Below, one piece after another: positions 9,702 through 18,721 of a stretch of DNA of 64,000 nucleotides. The DNA is from Rhizobiaceae bacterium (GTDB taxonomy: Bacteria; Pseudomonadota; Alphaproteobacteria; Rhizobiales; Rhizobiaceae), in the NCBI GenBank assembly GCA_017643025.1, contig JAEPOG010000004.1, forward strand, positions 310,001 through 374,000. Direction: 5' to 3'. The notes under the pieces were generated by a model. The model made no database searches and was not told where the DNA came from. It saw only the letters and a list, made by a program, of their open reading frames with translations. Position 1 is the stretch's first letter; each line of letters opens with the position of its first letter. The position numbers and the translations under genes were made by a program.

Positions 9702-11509
9702 GTCCGCCGCGCCCCCTTGTCCCGCGCGGGCAGCTTGCGCACCGCGTCGAGGAACGCCCTGCCCTGACCCGGCTTCGGCACACAGGCGATCAGCCGTTTG
9801 GTGTAATCGTGCTGCGGATTGCCGAGCACGGTCGCGGTATCGCCTGCTTCAACGATTTCGCCGAAACGCATGACCGCGACGCGGTCGCAGATTTCGGCCA
9901 CCACTCCGAAGTCATGGGTGATGAAAAGAAGTGCGAGCCCCCGCTCCTCGCGCAGCACTTGCAGCAGCCGCAGTATTTCGGCCTGAACCGTGACGTCGAG
10001 CGCGGTCGTCGGTTCGTCGGCGATGATGATGTCAGGGTCGTTGGCCAGCGCCATGGCGATGCCCACGCGCTGGCGCTGGCCGCCTGAAAGCTCGTGCGGA
10101 TAGGCGCTTGCCCGCGCCTCGGGATCCGGAATGCGCACGGTCTTCAGCAACTCGACGGCCTTGGCGTAGGCATCGGACCGGCTGGCCGGTTGGTGCGCCC
10201 GCACGGCCTCGGCCACCTGGTCGCCGATGGTGAAGAGTGGATGCAGTGTCGTCAGCGGGTCTTGGAACACGTAGGAGACCTTGCCCCCACGGAACGAGGA
10301 AATCTCGGACTCGCTTAGCCCGAGGACGCCGCGTCCTTCGATGCGCGCTGAGCCGTTCGTGATCACACCGGGTGGCGAGGCGACGAGGCCGAGCAGCGAC
10401 AGCGCCGTCACGCTCTTGCCCGAGCCGCTCTCACCGATCAGGCCGAGACATTCGCCCTTGCGGACATGGAAGCTTATGCCCTTCACCGCCGGCTCCGGAC
10501 CGCGCGTTGTCTCGAAGCTGGTCTCCAGTTCCGCAACCACGAGGGCGGCATCGTCGTCGCCTTTCGCCGGCTCCGGAACGGACCGCCGGTCGATCCGCGT
10601 CACGGCCATCGGGCGGCTGAGTGCGCCGGCCCTGAGCCGCGGGTCGAGCGCGTCGCGCACCCCGTCGCCCAGCAGGTTGATGCTCATCACGATCAAGAAC
10701 ACCATGATGCCGGGGATGATCGATACCATCGGATTGGTGAAGAGCAGTGACCGCCCCTGCCCCAGCATCGAGCCGAGATCGGCCTGTGGTGGCTGCGCGC
10801 CGAGACCGAGGAAGGAAAGCCCGGCCGTTTCCAGGATCATCCAGCCGACCGTGGTCGACATGGTGATCACGATGATCGGCAGGACGTTGGGAAGTATCTC
10901 GGTGAGCACGATCGCCACATGGCTCTTGCCGGACAGGCGCGCCGCGTCGACAAACTCGCGCCGCGACAGGCCTAGCGTGATGCCGCGCACATTGCGGGCA
11001 AAGAACGGGATGTTGACGATCGCGATAGCGTAGAGCGCGTTGAGCAGGCCCGGGCCCAATGCGGCAACGATTGCCAGCGCCAGCAGGATGTACGGAAACG
11101 CCATCAGCATGTCGATGCCGCGCATGATGAGGTTATCCGACCGACCGCCGGCATAACCCGCGACGAGACCGATGAGCGAACCGAAGAATGCGGCGATCAG
11201 CGAAGCCGAAACGCCGACCAGCAGCGAGACGCGCGTTCCCCATATCAGCCGCGCCAGCAGGTCGCGGCCCAGCTGGTCCGTGCCGAGCAGATGGCCCTCC
11301 GAGAAGATCGGTTTCAGGCGGTCAGCGGGAGCCGTCGCGTTCGGATCGGGCAGCGGCAGGATCGGCGACAGCAGCGCAATGAGGACGATCGCCGAGATGA
11401 CGTAGAAACCGGCCGCCGCCAGCTTGTTGTTCATCAGCAGCTGCCACGCCGTGGGACGCCGCGCTTTCTCCTTCGCCGGCACCGCCGTATCGACCGTCTG
11501 CGCCGTCAT
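9698..11509 (-). CDS. Fused ABC permease (DppC-like) and ATPase (DppD-like)
   Basis: One 603-residue polypeptide joins two subunits that are normally separate. Residues about 1-300 are a DppC-type permease: N-terminal cytoplasmic segment, first helix, [18 protein letters not shown], then the EAA loop region. Residues about 320-603 are a DppD-type ATPase with Walker A GESGSGKS, signature [15 protein letters not shown], Walker B IIIADEP and the C-terminal [15 protein letters not shown]. There is no stop or frameshift at the junction. The ATG at 11509 overlaps the DppB stop by 4 nt; a longer ORF extending to 11662 runs into dppB and is rejected. Such fusions are known in some proteobacteria but are uncommon. 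Confidence 0.9.
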   Translation of the reverse strand: MTAQTVDTAVPAKEKARRPTAWQLLMNNKLAAAGFYVISAIVLIALLSPILPLPDPNATAPADRLKPIFSEGHLLGTDQLGRDLLARLIWGTRVSLLVGVSASLIAAFFGSLIGLVAGYAGGRSDNLIMRGIDMLMAFPYILLALAIVAALGPGLLNALYAIAIVNIPFFARNVRGITLGLSRREFVDAARLSGKSHVAIVLTEILPNVLPIIVITMSTTVGWMILETAGLSFLGLGAQPPQADLGSMLGQGRSLLFTNPMVSIIPGIMVFLIVMSINLLGDGVRDALDPRLRAGALSRPMAVTRIDRRSVPEPAKGDDDAALVVAELETSFETTRGPEPAVKGISFHVRKGECLGLIGESGSGKSVTALSLLGLVASPPGVITNGSARIEGRGVLGLSESEISSFRGGKVSYVFQDPLTTLHPLFTIGDQVAEAVRAHQPASRSDAYAKAVELLKTVRIPDPEARASAYPHELSGGQRQRVGIAMALANDPDIIIADEPTTALDVTVQAEILRLLQVLREERGLALLFITHDFGVVAEICDRVAVMRFGEIVEAGDTATVLGNPQHDYTKRLIACVPKPGQGRAFLDAVRKLPARDKGARRT

Positions 11510-12453
11510 GTCTTCAGCCTCGGGTCGAGCATTGACTGGATCACGTCGGCGACGAGGTTCACGAACACATAGGCGGCCGCGACGAAAAGCACGCCGCCCT
11601 GGACGAGCAGCAGGTCGCGGGTGGAGATCGCCTTCACCAGCATCGCCCCGATGCCTGGCCACTGGAACACGGTTTCGATGTAGACCGCGCCGCCGAGCAC
11701 GAACCCCGCCTGCAGGCCGATCACCGGCACGACGCTCACCATCGCAGCTTTGAGCGCGTGCACGTAGATGACTTTCCGCTCGCTAAGCCCCTTGGCCCGG
11801 GCGGTGCGTATGTAGTCCTGCCGTAGCACTTCCAGCATCGAGGTCCGCGTGAGCCGCGCGACCACGCCGGTGGCGACGGCCGCCAATGTCGTGGCCGGCA
11901 GAACGAGATGGTAGAGCAGGTCCGGCAGGTCGCCGCCGCCATAGATGGCGAACATGCCGGACGCCGGAAACCAGCGCAGCTGGACCGCGAAGAACAGGAT
12001 CAGCAGCAGGCCCAGGAAGAATGACGGTATCGAAATGCCGATCAGCACGAAGAAGGTGACGATGCGGTCTGTCCAGCCGAACTGCCTGACGGCCGACACG
12101 ATGCCGGCCAGCAGCCCGAACACGGTGCACAAGATGAGCGCGGTTCCTGCGAGGATCAGGGTAGCCGAAAAGCGCTCCAGCACCTCGTCGAGCACGGGCC
12201 GGTTCAGCGCATAGGAACGGCCGAAATCGCCTTGGACGATATTGCCGAGCCAGATGAGGTATTGCTGCGGCAGGGACTTGTCGAGGCCGAGATCGCGGTT
12301 GAGCTTCTCGACATTCTCGGGCGTCGCATAGGAGCCAAGGATGGCGGTCGCCGGATCGCCAGGGATCATCGCCATGATCAGGAACACGATGACCGACAGT
12401 CCAAGCAGGACCGGGATGGCGGCCAGGAGTCGCTTGGCAATGTAGGCGGCCAT
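11506..12453 (-). CDS. Peptide/amide ABC transporter permease (DppB-like)
   Basis: A 315-residue membrane permease. The N-terminal helix MAAYIAKRLLAAIPVLLGLS and the GDPA motif of the following loop are characteristic of DppB/OppB. The EAA loop reads VLRQDYIRTARAKGLSERKV. It forms the channel with the permease half of the fused protein at 9698-11509. It lies 77 bp after the binding-protein gene, with a stable hairpin in the gap. Confidence 0.92.
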   Translation of the reverse strand: MAAYIAKRLLAAIPVLLGLSVIVFLIMAMIPGDPATAILGSYATPENVEKLNRDLGLDKSLPQQYLIWLGNIVQGDFGRSYALNRPVLDEVLERFSATLILAGTALILCTVFGLLAGIVSAVRQFGWTDRIVTFFVLIGISIPSFFLGLLLILFFAVQLRWFPASGMFAIYGGGDLPDLLYHLVLPATTLAAVATGVVARLTRTSMLEVLRQDYIRTARAKGLSERKVIYVHALKAAMVSVVPVIGLQAGFVLGGAVYIETVFQWPGIGAMLVKAISTRDLLLVQGGVLFVAAAYVFVNLVADVIQSMLDPRLKT

Positions 12454-12491
12454 GACCCGTAACGTCCCGAGTTAGCGAACCGAAGGAAGTT

Positions 12492-12515
12492 TCCCGGCGA
12501 GCGAACCCGCCGGGA
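12492..12515 (-). promoter_or_regulatory. Intercistronic hairpin between binding protein and permease
   Basis: 8-bp inverted repeat TCCCGGCG / CGCCGGGA with an 8-nt loop, 16 bp downstream of the binding-protein stop on the transcribed strand and without a U-run. Such hairpins usually protect or partially end the upstream message so that more binding protein than permease is made. Confidence 0.5.
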
Positions 12516-12530
12516 GCCTGTTCAGGGAGG

Positions 12531-14087
12531 TCAGTTCTTGCCCACGTCCTGCAGCATCAGGAAGAAGGAAGGCTGCAGCTTGAAGTTCTCGACGTTCTCG
12601 CCGGTGACAGCATTCTGCTTCCAGTTTGCCACGAAGACCCAGGGTGCTTCTTCGTGCACGATCTCCTGCATCTCCTTGTAGAGCTCGGCACGGCGGGCTT
12701 GGTCGGTCGCGGCACGCGCTTCGTTGAGCAGCTCGTCAACCTTCTCGTTGGCGTAGTAGCCCGAGTTGAAGCCACCTTTGTCCGGCCAGGCTTCCGAGCG
12801 AAGCGCTAGAAAGGGCAGCGTGTCCGGATCGTTGGTCATCCACGCCATTTCGGCCATGTCGGCCTTGCCTTCGAGGCCGGGGTTCACCTTTCCAAGGAAG
12901 GTGTTCCATTCGTAGGTCTCGATATTGGTCGTCATGCCGACGGCCTGCAGGTCTGCCTGGATAGCCGTGCCCATGGCGACCGGATCGAGCATGCCGGAAC
13001 CGCCTTCGGTCACGTAGAAGGTCAGTTCCGCACCATCATATCCAGCCTCTTCGAGCAGCGCCTTGGCCTTCTCCGGATCGTACGGATAAGGCTCGAGGCT
13101 GTCGTTGTAAGCCCAGGCGAAAGCCGGGGGCGTCGGGCCAGCCGCGACATCGGCCGTGCCCTGCAGAATGTTCTCCACCAGCGCCTGCTTGTTGATCGCG
13201 TAGTTGGCTGCCTGCCTGATCAACTTGTCGGCGAACGGCCCTTCCTTGGCGTTCAGAATCAGGAACCAGACATGCGGTCCTGCCTGCTCATAAACCTGGA
13301 ACTCTTCGTCGCCGCGGAACTGCTGCAGGCTGTCCGGAGGCACCTCGACCATGATGTCGAGCCCTCCCGAAAGCATCTCGGCGATGCGCGTATTGGCGTC
13401 CGTGATCGGACGGTAGATCAGCGCCTCCATCGGCGGCGCGCCGTCCCAGTAGTCCTCATTGCGGGTGACGACAACGCGTGCGTTGGCCTCCCATTCCTCG
13501 AACTTGTAGGCGCCGGTACCGCTGGGATTGCGGCCGAAATCGGCGCCATGTTCCTTCACCGCTTCAGGCGAGACGATGAGTCCGGTCGGATAGGCGAGAT
13601 TGGACAGGAAGGGCGCATAGCTTTCGGAAAGCTGGAACTCGACTGTCAGGTCGTCGACCGCGGTAACTTCCTCGACCGACGAGAAGAAGAACGACAGCGG
13701 GAACGGCCCTGTGTCGTGATAGGGATGATCCTCGTTCAGCATGCGGTCGAAGTTGAACTTCACCGCCTCTGCATTGAACGGCGACCCGTCGTGGAACGTC
13801 ACGCCCTCGCGCAGCTTGAACGTGTAGGTCGTCCCGTCGTCGGAAATATCCCAGCTCTCGGCCAGCGAAGGCTCGACTTCGAGCGTGCCGTCCTTGTAGC
13901 GCGTCAACCCGTCATAGACGTTCACCAGGATGCGGAAATCGTTGACGGCGGTGACCGCATGCGGGTCGAGCGACTTCGGCTCGGCGATCTGGCCGATGAC
14001 CAGAACTTCAGCCGGTGTCTGCGCGACGGCCGGCGCTGCAAAGGCCAGCGAGGCCGCAGTCAATGCGGCAGCCAACATGGTTTTCAT
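12531..14087 (-). CDS. Peptide/amide ABC transporter substrate-binding protein (SBP_bac_5)
   Basis: A 518-residue periplasmic binding protein of the DppA/OppA family. It has a signal peptide of about 22 residues ending APAVAQ, then the family-typical EPKSLDPHAVTAVNDFRILVNVYDGL and the YTFKLREGVTFHDGSPFNAEAVKF signature. The ATG at 14087 is chosen because it directly precedes the signal peptide and has AGGAG eight bases upstream; a start at 14111 would add eight charged residues. It is the first gene of the leftward operon and probably the specificity determinant for an amide-bearing substrate. Confidence 0.92.
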   Translation of the reverse strand: MKTMLAAALTAASLAFAAPAVAQTPAEVLVIGQIAEPKSLDPHAVTAVNDFRILVNVYDGLTRYKDGTLEVEPSLAESWDISDDGTTYTFKLREGVTFHDGSPFNAEAVKFNFDRMLNEDHPYHDTGPFPLSFFFSSVEEVTAVDDLTVEFQLSESYAPFLSNLAYPTGLIVSPEAVKEHGADFGRNPSGTGAYKFEEWEANARVVVTRNEDYWDGAPPMEALIYRPITDANTRIAEMLSGGLDIMVEVPPDSLQQFRGDEEFQVYEQAGPHVWFLILNAKEGPFADKLIRQAANYAINKQALVENILQGTADVAAGPTPPAFAWAYNDSLEPYPYDPEKAKALLEEAGYDGAELTFYVTEGGSGMLDPVAMGTAIQADLQAVGMTTNIETYEWNTFLGKVNPGLEGKADMAEMAWMTNDPDTLPFLALRSEAWPDKGGFNSGYYANEKVDELLNEARAATDQARRAELYKEMQEIVHEEAPWVFVANWKQNAVTGENVENFKLQPSFFLMLQDVGKN

Positions 14088-14125
14088 GGCGGACTCCTTT
14101 GTTACCCTCATCCTAATTAATTCTC

Positions 14126-14152
14126 ATAATTTGCATATGCGCAAGCAATTAT
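14126..14152. promoter_or_regulatory. AT-rich divergent promoter region with inverted repeats
   Basis: The 141-bp gap between the leftward transporter operon and the rightward hydrolase holds an AT-rich core flanked by ATAATTTGC and GCAATTAT. Within it lie the 8-bp palindrome GCATATGC and the near-palindrome TTGCATATGCGCAA. It is a plausible binding site for the operon's GntR protein, but it does not match a consensus I can name. Confidence 0.35.
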
Positions 14153-14228
14153 CATAATGAATTATCGCAAGGGTCGCTCACATCGTTTCGGGTGGCCCCA
14201 CAACCGACTGAAATGACTGGCGAAACGC

Positions 14229-15476
14229 ATGCCTATCGAAAAGCCGTCAATCGACCCCGACCGTCTGCGCGGCCTGCTCGAAGGCATCAACAGCTTCGGC
14301 TTCAACCCGGAGACTGGCGGCTTCAATCGTGTCGGCTACTCGGACGCCGACATGGCGGTTCGGGACTGGTTCGCGGGTCAGATGGAGGCCGACGGGCTTG
14401 CGGTATCGCGCGATCCGGTGGCCAATCTGTTCGGCCGCTACGGCCCGCCCACCGGGCCGACGATCATGGCCGGATCGCATCTCGACACGGTGCCGGAGGG
14501 CGGCGCGTTCGATGGCGCGCTGGGCGCTTCGGTGGCGCTCGAATGCGTGCGGTCGATGCGCGACGCCGGTCTCAAGCCGGAGGTGGCGATCGAGGTTGTC
14601 GCGACGGCCGAGGAGGAAGGCCGCTTTGGCGGCATGCTGGGATCGCAGACGATTGCCGGCGTGGTCACGCATGAATGGATCGACCAGGCGCGCGATGCCG
14701 ACGGTACGACACTGATCGACGCCATGGCCGCGCACGGGCTGAAGGCCCATGAGGCCGTGGGAGCCGCGCGGCGACCCGGCGAGGTGCGCGCTTTCCTCGA
14801 AATCCATGTCGAACAGGGGCCGGTTCTGGAGGCGTCAGGTCAGCCCATAGGTATCGCCCATTCGGTGGCCGGCGTCCGCAACCTCCGCGTCACGCTGACC
14901 GGCAAGGCCAATCACTCCGGAACGACCCCTATGGACCTGCGCGCCGATGCGTTCGCCGGCCTCGCAATTGTCGGCCACGCCGTGCCCGGCATCATCGCTG
15001 AGCACGGCGGCGACAACACGCGAGTCACGATCGGCAAGGTCGACCTCCACCCCAACTTCATCCATACGGTTCCCGGCCGCGCTGATTTCGTCGTCAATAT
15101 CCGCGATACCGACCCGGCCTTCGTCGAAGCCGTCACAGGCGCGGTTGAGCAGACTGTTCACGACGCTGCGGCCGCGAATAGCCTGGAAACGCGCATCGTC
15201 GAACAGAGCCGCATTGCGCCCGTTTCGCTGGACCCCGAACTGCGGAAAGTCCTCCATGACGAAGCAGCCGCTCTGGGTCTCGATGCCCGTTCCATGCCTT
15301 CCGGAGCCGGACACGACGCGCAGACGATGCAGTCGTTGTGCCCGTCGGCGCTGATGTTCGTGCCGAGCCGTGACGGCGTCAGCCACTCCCCCGAGGAGTG
15401 GAGCGACTGGGCCGATATCGAGAAGGGCGCCAATCTCATGCTGGCGGCGCTGATCCGCTTGAGCGGAGCACGATAG
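14229..15476 (+). CDS. Zn-dependent M20 amidohydrolase (N-carbamoyl-L-amino acid hydrolase / allantoate amidohydrolase family)
   Basis: A 415-residue amidohydrolase of the HyuC/AllC subgroup. Metal and catalytic motifs are visible: GSHLDTVPEGGAFDGALG, EEEGRFGGMLGS, a mid-protein FLEIHVEQGPVLE and the C-terminal SGAGHDAQTM. Enzymes of this group split N-carbamoyl amino acids, allantoate or ureidoglycolate, releasing ammonia and CO2. It is divergent from the ABC transporter/amidase operon, so import followed by amide and carbamoyl hydrolysis is a reasonable joint role. Substrate class is inferred; family members are hard to separate by sequence. Confidence 0.87.
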   Translation: MPIEKPSIDPDRLRGLLEGINSFGFNPETGGFNRVGYSDADMAVRDWFAGQMEADGLAVSRDPVANLFGRYGPPTGPTIMAGSHLDTVPEGGAFDGALGASVALECVRSMRDAGLKPEVAIEVVATAEEEGRFGGMLGSQTIAGVVTHEWIDQARDADGTTLIDAMAAHGLKAHEAVGAARRPGEVRAFLEIHVEQGPVLEASGQPIGIAHSVAGVRNLRVTLTGKANHSGTTPMDLRADAFAGLAIVGHAVPGIIAEHGGDNTRVTIGKVDLHPNFIHTVPGRADFVVNIRDTDPAFVEAVTGAVEQTVHDAAAANSLETRIVEQSRIAPVSLDPELRKVLHDEAAALGLDARSMPSGAGHDAQTMQSLCPSALMFVPSRDGVSHSPEEWSDWADIEKGANLMLAALIRLSGAR

Positions 15477-15727
15477 CCGACCGAAACAAGAAAATCGGCG
15501 CCCCGCAATTCCGATTCTTGACCCGAGTCCAAAGCTTGCCTACTTCTCGTGAGTCGGCGGTGATTCGTGGCCGCCACGACCAAAGTGATTCCCAGTCAGG
15601 CGCGTATCCGCATGACGGCAGGCAGCTGCCGTCCGCGTAGCGATTCGTGCCGTGAGTCCTGCAGCGTTTCGAGCACATCGGGCATTGCCCAACGAGGATT
15701 GAGACAGGAAAGCTTTAGTTCGAGCCG
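15477..15727. other. Intergenic region upstream of visN (251 bp)
   Basis: Non-coding gap between the amidohydrolase and visN. It holds small inverted repeats (GGCAGCTGCC; CGTGG-ccg-CCACG) but no recognisable sigma-70 promoter or named operator. The visN promoter should lie here. Confidence 0.4.
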
Positions 15728-16423
15728 ATGAACAGCATCGCCCGCCTTCAGGAACCGATCCAAGGCCTTGCTCTTCCGACCAGCCGTCCGGAGCTTATTC
15801 GCTTCCTCAACAGCCTGTGCTCCCGCGTACGCGCTGACTACTACCTCGTCGCAGAGCTGCATGCTTCGCGCGGCGATGACGAGGTGCGCATCGTCGCTTC
15901 AAACTGGATGTTCGATACGATCGACCAGTTGGGTGCTTCGACCTTGCTCGATCTGGCCGCGGCCCCGGTCACGGGATTTGCCGGGGCGGCCCCACGCATC
16001 TGGCACCCTGGATCGCTGGAGGGTCTGACGGACGATCAGGCAGGCGCGCTGGATGAAGCCGGGCATAGCGAGTTTGCATCGACGCGTTTGCGCGCCGGCG
16101 TCAGGCACTATCTGCTCCTTCTGTCGGCCCCGGCGCTCAGGCTGGATGCGCCACGCATCCCGGCTGCCGTCATGTCGCTGAGCTATGCGCTCTCGGCGAT
16201 GGCTACCGAAATCGCGGAGGAGTTGCCTGACTACCCGATCTCGGAACGCGAGCGCGAATGCCTTGGCTGGGTCGCGGAAGGAAAGACGACGCTCGATATC
16301 GCCATGATCCTGGGCGTCTCCTCCAACACGATCAACAGCTACCTTGCCCACGTGATCCAGAAGCTCGCGGCCCGCAACCGCGCCATGGCGATTGCCGTCG
16401 CCATTCGCAGCGGGATCATCTGA
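15728..16423 (+). CDS. visN: LuxR-family motility master regulator VisN
   Basis: A 231-residue protein with an N-terminal sensor-like region (about 1-160) and a C-terminal LuxR HTH (about 165-230: ISERERECLGWVAEGKTTLDIAMILGVSSNTINSYLAHVIQKL). In Sinorhizobium VisN and VisR act as a heteromer at the top of the flagellar cascade and activate rem/ftcR. It heads the flagellar island and its stop overlaps the start of visR (TGATG). Tandem LuxR genes in this position identify it. Confidence 0.88.
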   Translation: MNSIARLQEPIQGLALPTSRPELIRFLNSLCSRVRADYYLVAELHASRGDDEVRIVASNWMFDTIDQLGASTLLDLAAAPVTGFAGAAPRIWHPGSLEGLTDDQAGALDEAGHSEFASTRLRAGVRHYLLLLSAPALRLDAPRIPAAVMSLSYALSAMATEIAEELPDYPISERERECLGWVAEGKTTLDIAMILGVSSNTINSYLAHVIQKLAARNRAMAIAVAIRSGII

Positions 16424-17157
16424 TGGCGGCGAGTGCCATGCTGAAGACGGCGAGCGTCGGAGAGGCTCCTCAACGGGCCGCCCCCGATGCCATCCGCCTC
16501 GACACGTTGCCCGACATCGCGCGCAAGCTGCGGCGAACCATGGAGAGCATGGGCGCCAACCACTTCGCCGCCTGTTTCGTCACGCCTCGCGGCGAGAGGA
16601 GGCGCATCATTCCGTGCCTCGACGCGCACTATCCCGGCATCGCCGAGGAAACGAAGCTGCTCGCCATGCTGTTGGGAGACCGTTTCGCTCGCCGCATGAC
16701 CGCCTCGTCTGTGCCGATGTGGTGGTCGCACACCTCCGTCATCGTCCCTCCGAATGCATTTGCCGAACGGATGGAAGCGCCGGCAGGATCGGCCAGCGGC
16801 GTCGCACTCCCGGTATCTGCCGAGCACGGTCCTGAGGGGGTTATCCTCTTCACCGGACCAGCCATCGACCTTTCTTCCGACGGTTTGTGCGAAACGCACG
16901 CGGCATGTGTGGGACTATTCGCTGTGATCGCGAAGCTCAAACCCCTCTCGGGCGCCGCGGCCTCATCCATTTCGAAGCGCGAACTGGAGTGCCTGATGCT
17001 GACCGCGAGCGGGCTGACAAGCGAGGAGATCGCCGAACGCCTCGGCCTCTCCGTGCACACCGCCAACCAGTATCTCACCAACACCACCCGCAAGCTCAAC
17101 GCCGTGAACCGGACGCAGGCCGTAGCGAAAGCAATGCGGCTGGGGCTCTTCGACTAG
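16423..17157 (+). CDS. visR: LuxR-family motility master regulator VisR
   Basis: A 244-residue partner of VisN. The N-terminal ligand-like domain spans about residues 25-170, and the C-terminal LuxR HTH reads ISKRELECLMLTASGLTSEEIAERLGLSVHTANQYLTNTTRKL. The ATG at 16423 shares one base with the visN stop, giving tight translational coupling expected for a heteromer. It ends 4 bp before the convergent hypothetical gene at 17162. Confidence 0.88.
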   Translation: MAASAMLKTASVGEAPQRAAPDAIRLDTLPDIARKLRRTMESMGANHFAACFVTPRGERRRIIPCLDAHYPGIAEETKLLAMLLGDRFARRMTASSVPMWWSHTSVIVPPNAFAERMEAPAGSASGVALPVSAEHGPEGVILFTGPAIDLSSDGLCETHAACVGLFAVIAKLKPLSGAAASSISKRELECLMLTASGLTSEEIAERLGLSVHTANQYLTNTTRKLNAVNRTQAVAKAMRLGLFD

Positions 17158-17161
17158 AAGC

Positions 17162-17605
17162 CTACCCCGTCATCCTGAGCGGAGGCGGCGTCTTGCGGAT
17201 TCGCGCGGCATCGAGCGCCGATTCCAGAAACGAAGTGTTGTTTTCCGGCTCCGAGCCCGGCTCGTCGAATGCGACGTAGTTCACGTCGATACCAGCCTCG
17301 GTGTCGCCGAGGCTGAGCGTGAAAAAGACGGTCGCGCCGGACGGTTTCAGTTCCAAGTCGAGCATGACTTTCTGTTCGCCGGTCCAGGCGAGCCGCAGGT
17401 CGCCGCCATGGCCCAGCTTCAGCGTCCCCGGCATGAAGTAGAGTTCCGCGGCCGAGTCGACGAGATCGGCGAGATTGGCGAAATGGCCCATGTGAATGAA
17501 GGACACATAGTCTGCGAGGTCGACCATTCGAAGCTCGGTCACGAACTCCTTGATCGCCTCGGCCACGATCGCTTCCCTGGATTCGGAGAAATCCTGTCGA
17601 TGCAT
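17162..17605 (-). CDS. Uncharacterised protein downstream of flhB in the flagellar island
   Basis: 147 residues, acidic, without signal peptide or membrane segment. The sequence mixes a helical N-terminus (about 1-60, REAIVAEAIKEFVTELRMVDLADYVSFIHMGHFANLADLVDSAAEL) with a beta-rich middle. I do not recognise a named domain. Its start overlaps the flhB stop (TAATG), so it is co-transcribed with flhB-fliG-fliN-fliM-motA. The coupling suggests a cytoplasmic role in flagellar assembly or regulation. Confidence 0.8.
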   Translation of the reverse strand: MHRQDFSESREAIVAEAIKEFVTELRMVDLADYVSFIHMGHFANLADLVDSAAELYFMPGTLKLGHGGDLRLAWTGEQKVMLDLELKPSGATVFFTLSLGDTEAGIDVNYVAFDEPGSEPENNTSFLESALDAARIRKTPPPLRMTG

Positions 17606-18693
17606 TAGCGGTTCCTGGTTCCGGCCATCGCCGGCTTGCGCGAGTAGACGATTTTGACCAGTTCGGCGACTGCCTGGTAGAACTGGGGCGGTATCAGACT
17701 ATCCACCGAAACTTGTTTGAACATGGAGCGGGCGAGGTCGACGTTCTCGAAAATCGGAATCCCGCGTTCCTCGGCGATTTCCCTGATTTTCAGAGCAACG
17801 AGATCCTGGCCCTTCGCCACCACGACAGGCGCCTCGTTCTCTTCGCGCACATAGCGCAATGCGATCGAGAAATGCGTCGGGTTGGCGATGATCAGCGTCG
17901 CGGTCGGCACCGCAGCCATCATGCGTTGGCGCGCCCGGTCGCGCTGTAGCGACCTGATGCGCATGCGAACGATCGGGTCGCCGACGGTCTGTTTGAGTTC
18001 GTCCTTCACCTCCTGCCGCGTCATCCTCAGATCCTGCAGCCAGTGGAACCGCGACCACAGGATGTCTGCCGAGGCGATAACCAGCATCACGAGCGTGATG
18101 GCGACAAGGATTTCCGTCGCGATGTCGTTAATGACGAGACCGAAGACCGCCGGATGAGTCGTCATGCCCGAGATCAGCTCTGATTGGGCATTGCGCATGG
18201 CGATTGCCAGAATGACCCCGGCGAATGTCAGCTTGCCGAGCGACTTCAAGAGCTCGGCAAGGCCCTGCGCGCCAAAGAGGCGCGTGAAGCCCTGGCGAAG
18301 AGAGATGCGCGAGAATTGCGGCTTGATTCTCTCCAGCACCATGCGCGGCATGTTCTGCAGGACAGATGCGGCGAGCGCCGCGGAAATGAGGAGCACCATC
18401 AGCACGGCGAGTATCTTGCCCGCTTCGTACATGACGATCTGCATGATCAGGATGACGTCGCGCTCGGTTCCCAGCGACCAGTCCTCGGGCCGTTCGATGA
18501 ACAGCGCCAGAAAGGCAGCCATCCGCGCGGCACTGTCGGTGGCGAAGAAGATTGCGAACACCAGAATGGCGACGAACGAGGCAAAGATCGGCGCTTCGCG
18601 TGCGAAGGGCAGCTTGCCCTTCTCGATCGTGTCGCGAATCTTCTTTTCGGACGCTTCTTCTGTTTTGCTTTCTTTGTCCGGCTGTTCTGCCAT
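17605..18693 (-). CDS. flhB: Flagellar export gate protein FlhB
   Basis: A 362-residue export-apparatus protein: about four N-terminal transmembrane helices (to about residue 210) and a cytoplasmic C-terminal domain. The autocleavage motif is visible as IANPTHFSIALRY (canonical N-P-T-H), which switches export specificity from rod/hook to filament. The N-terminus has the typical KTEEASEKKIRDTIEKGKLPFARE. It overlaps the hypothetical gene at 17162 and follows fliG by 28 bp. Confidence 0.95.
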   Translation of the reverse strand: MAEQPDKESKTEEASEKKIRDTIEKGKLPFAREAPIFASFVAILVFAIFFATDSAARMAAFLALFIERPEDWSLGTERDVILIMQIVMYEAGKILAVLMVLLISAALAASVLQNMPRMVLERIKPQFSRISLRQGFTRLFGAQGLAELLKSLGKLTFAGVILAIAMRNAQSELISGMTTHPAVFGLVINDIATEILVAITLVMLVIASADILWSRFHWLQDLRMTRQEVKDELKQTVGDPIVRMRIRSLQRDRARQRMMAAVPTATLIIANPTHFSIALRYVREENEAPVVVAKGQDLVALKIREIAEERGIPIFENVDLARSMFKQVSVDSLIPPQFYQAVAELVKIVYSRKPAMAGTRNR

Positions 18694-18721
18694 CGGACCT
18701 GCCCTCCCCCGGCTTCAGTCT

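Noticed and set aside
11510..11662. Upstream extension of the fused permease-ATPase
   Set aside because: Arg/Pro-rich and overlaps dppB; the ATG at 11509 overlaps the dppB stop in the usual ATGA manner.
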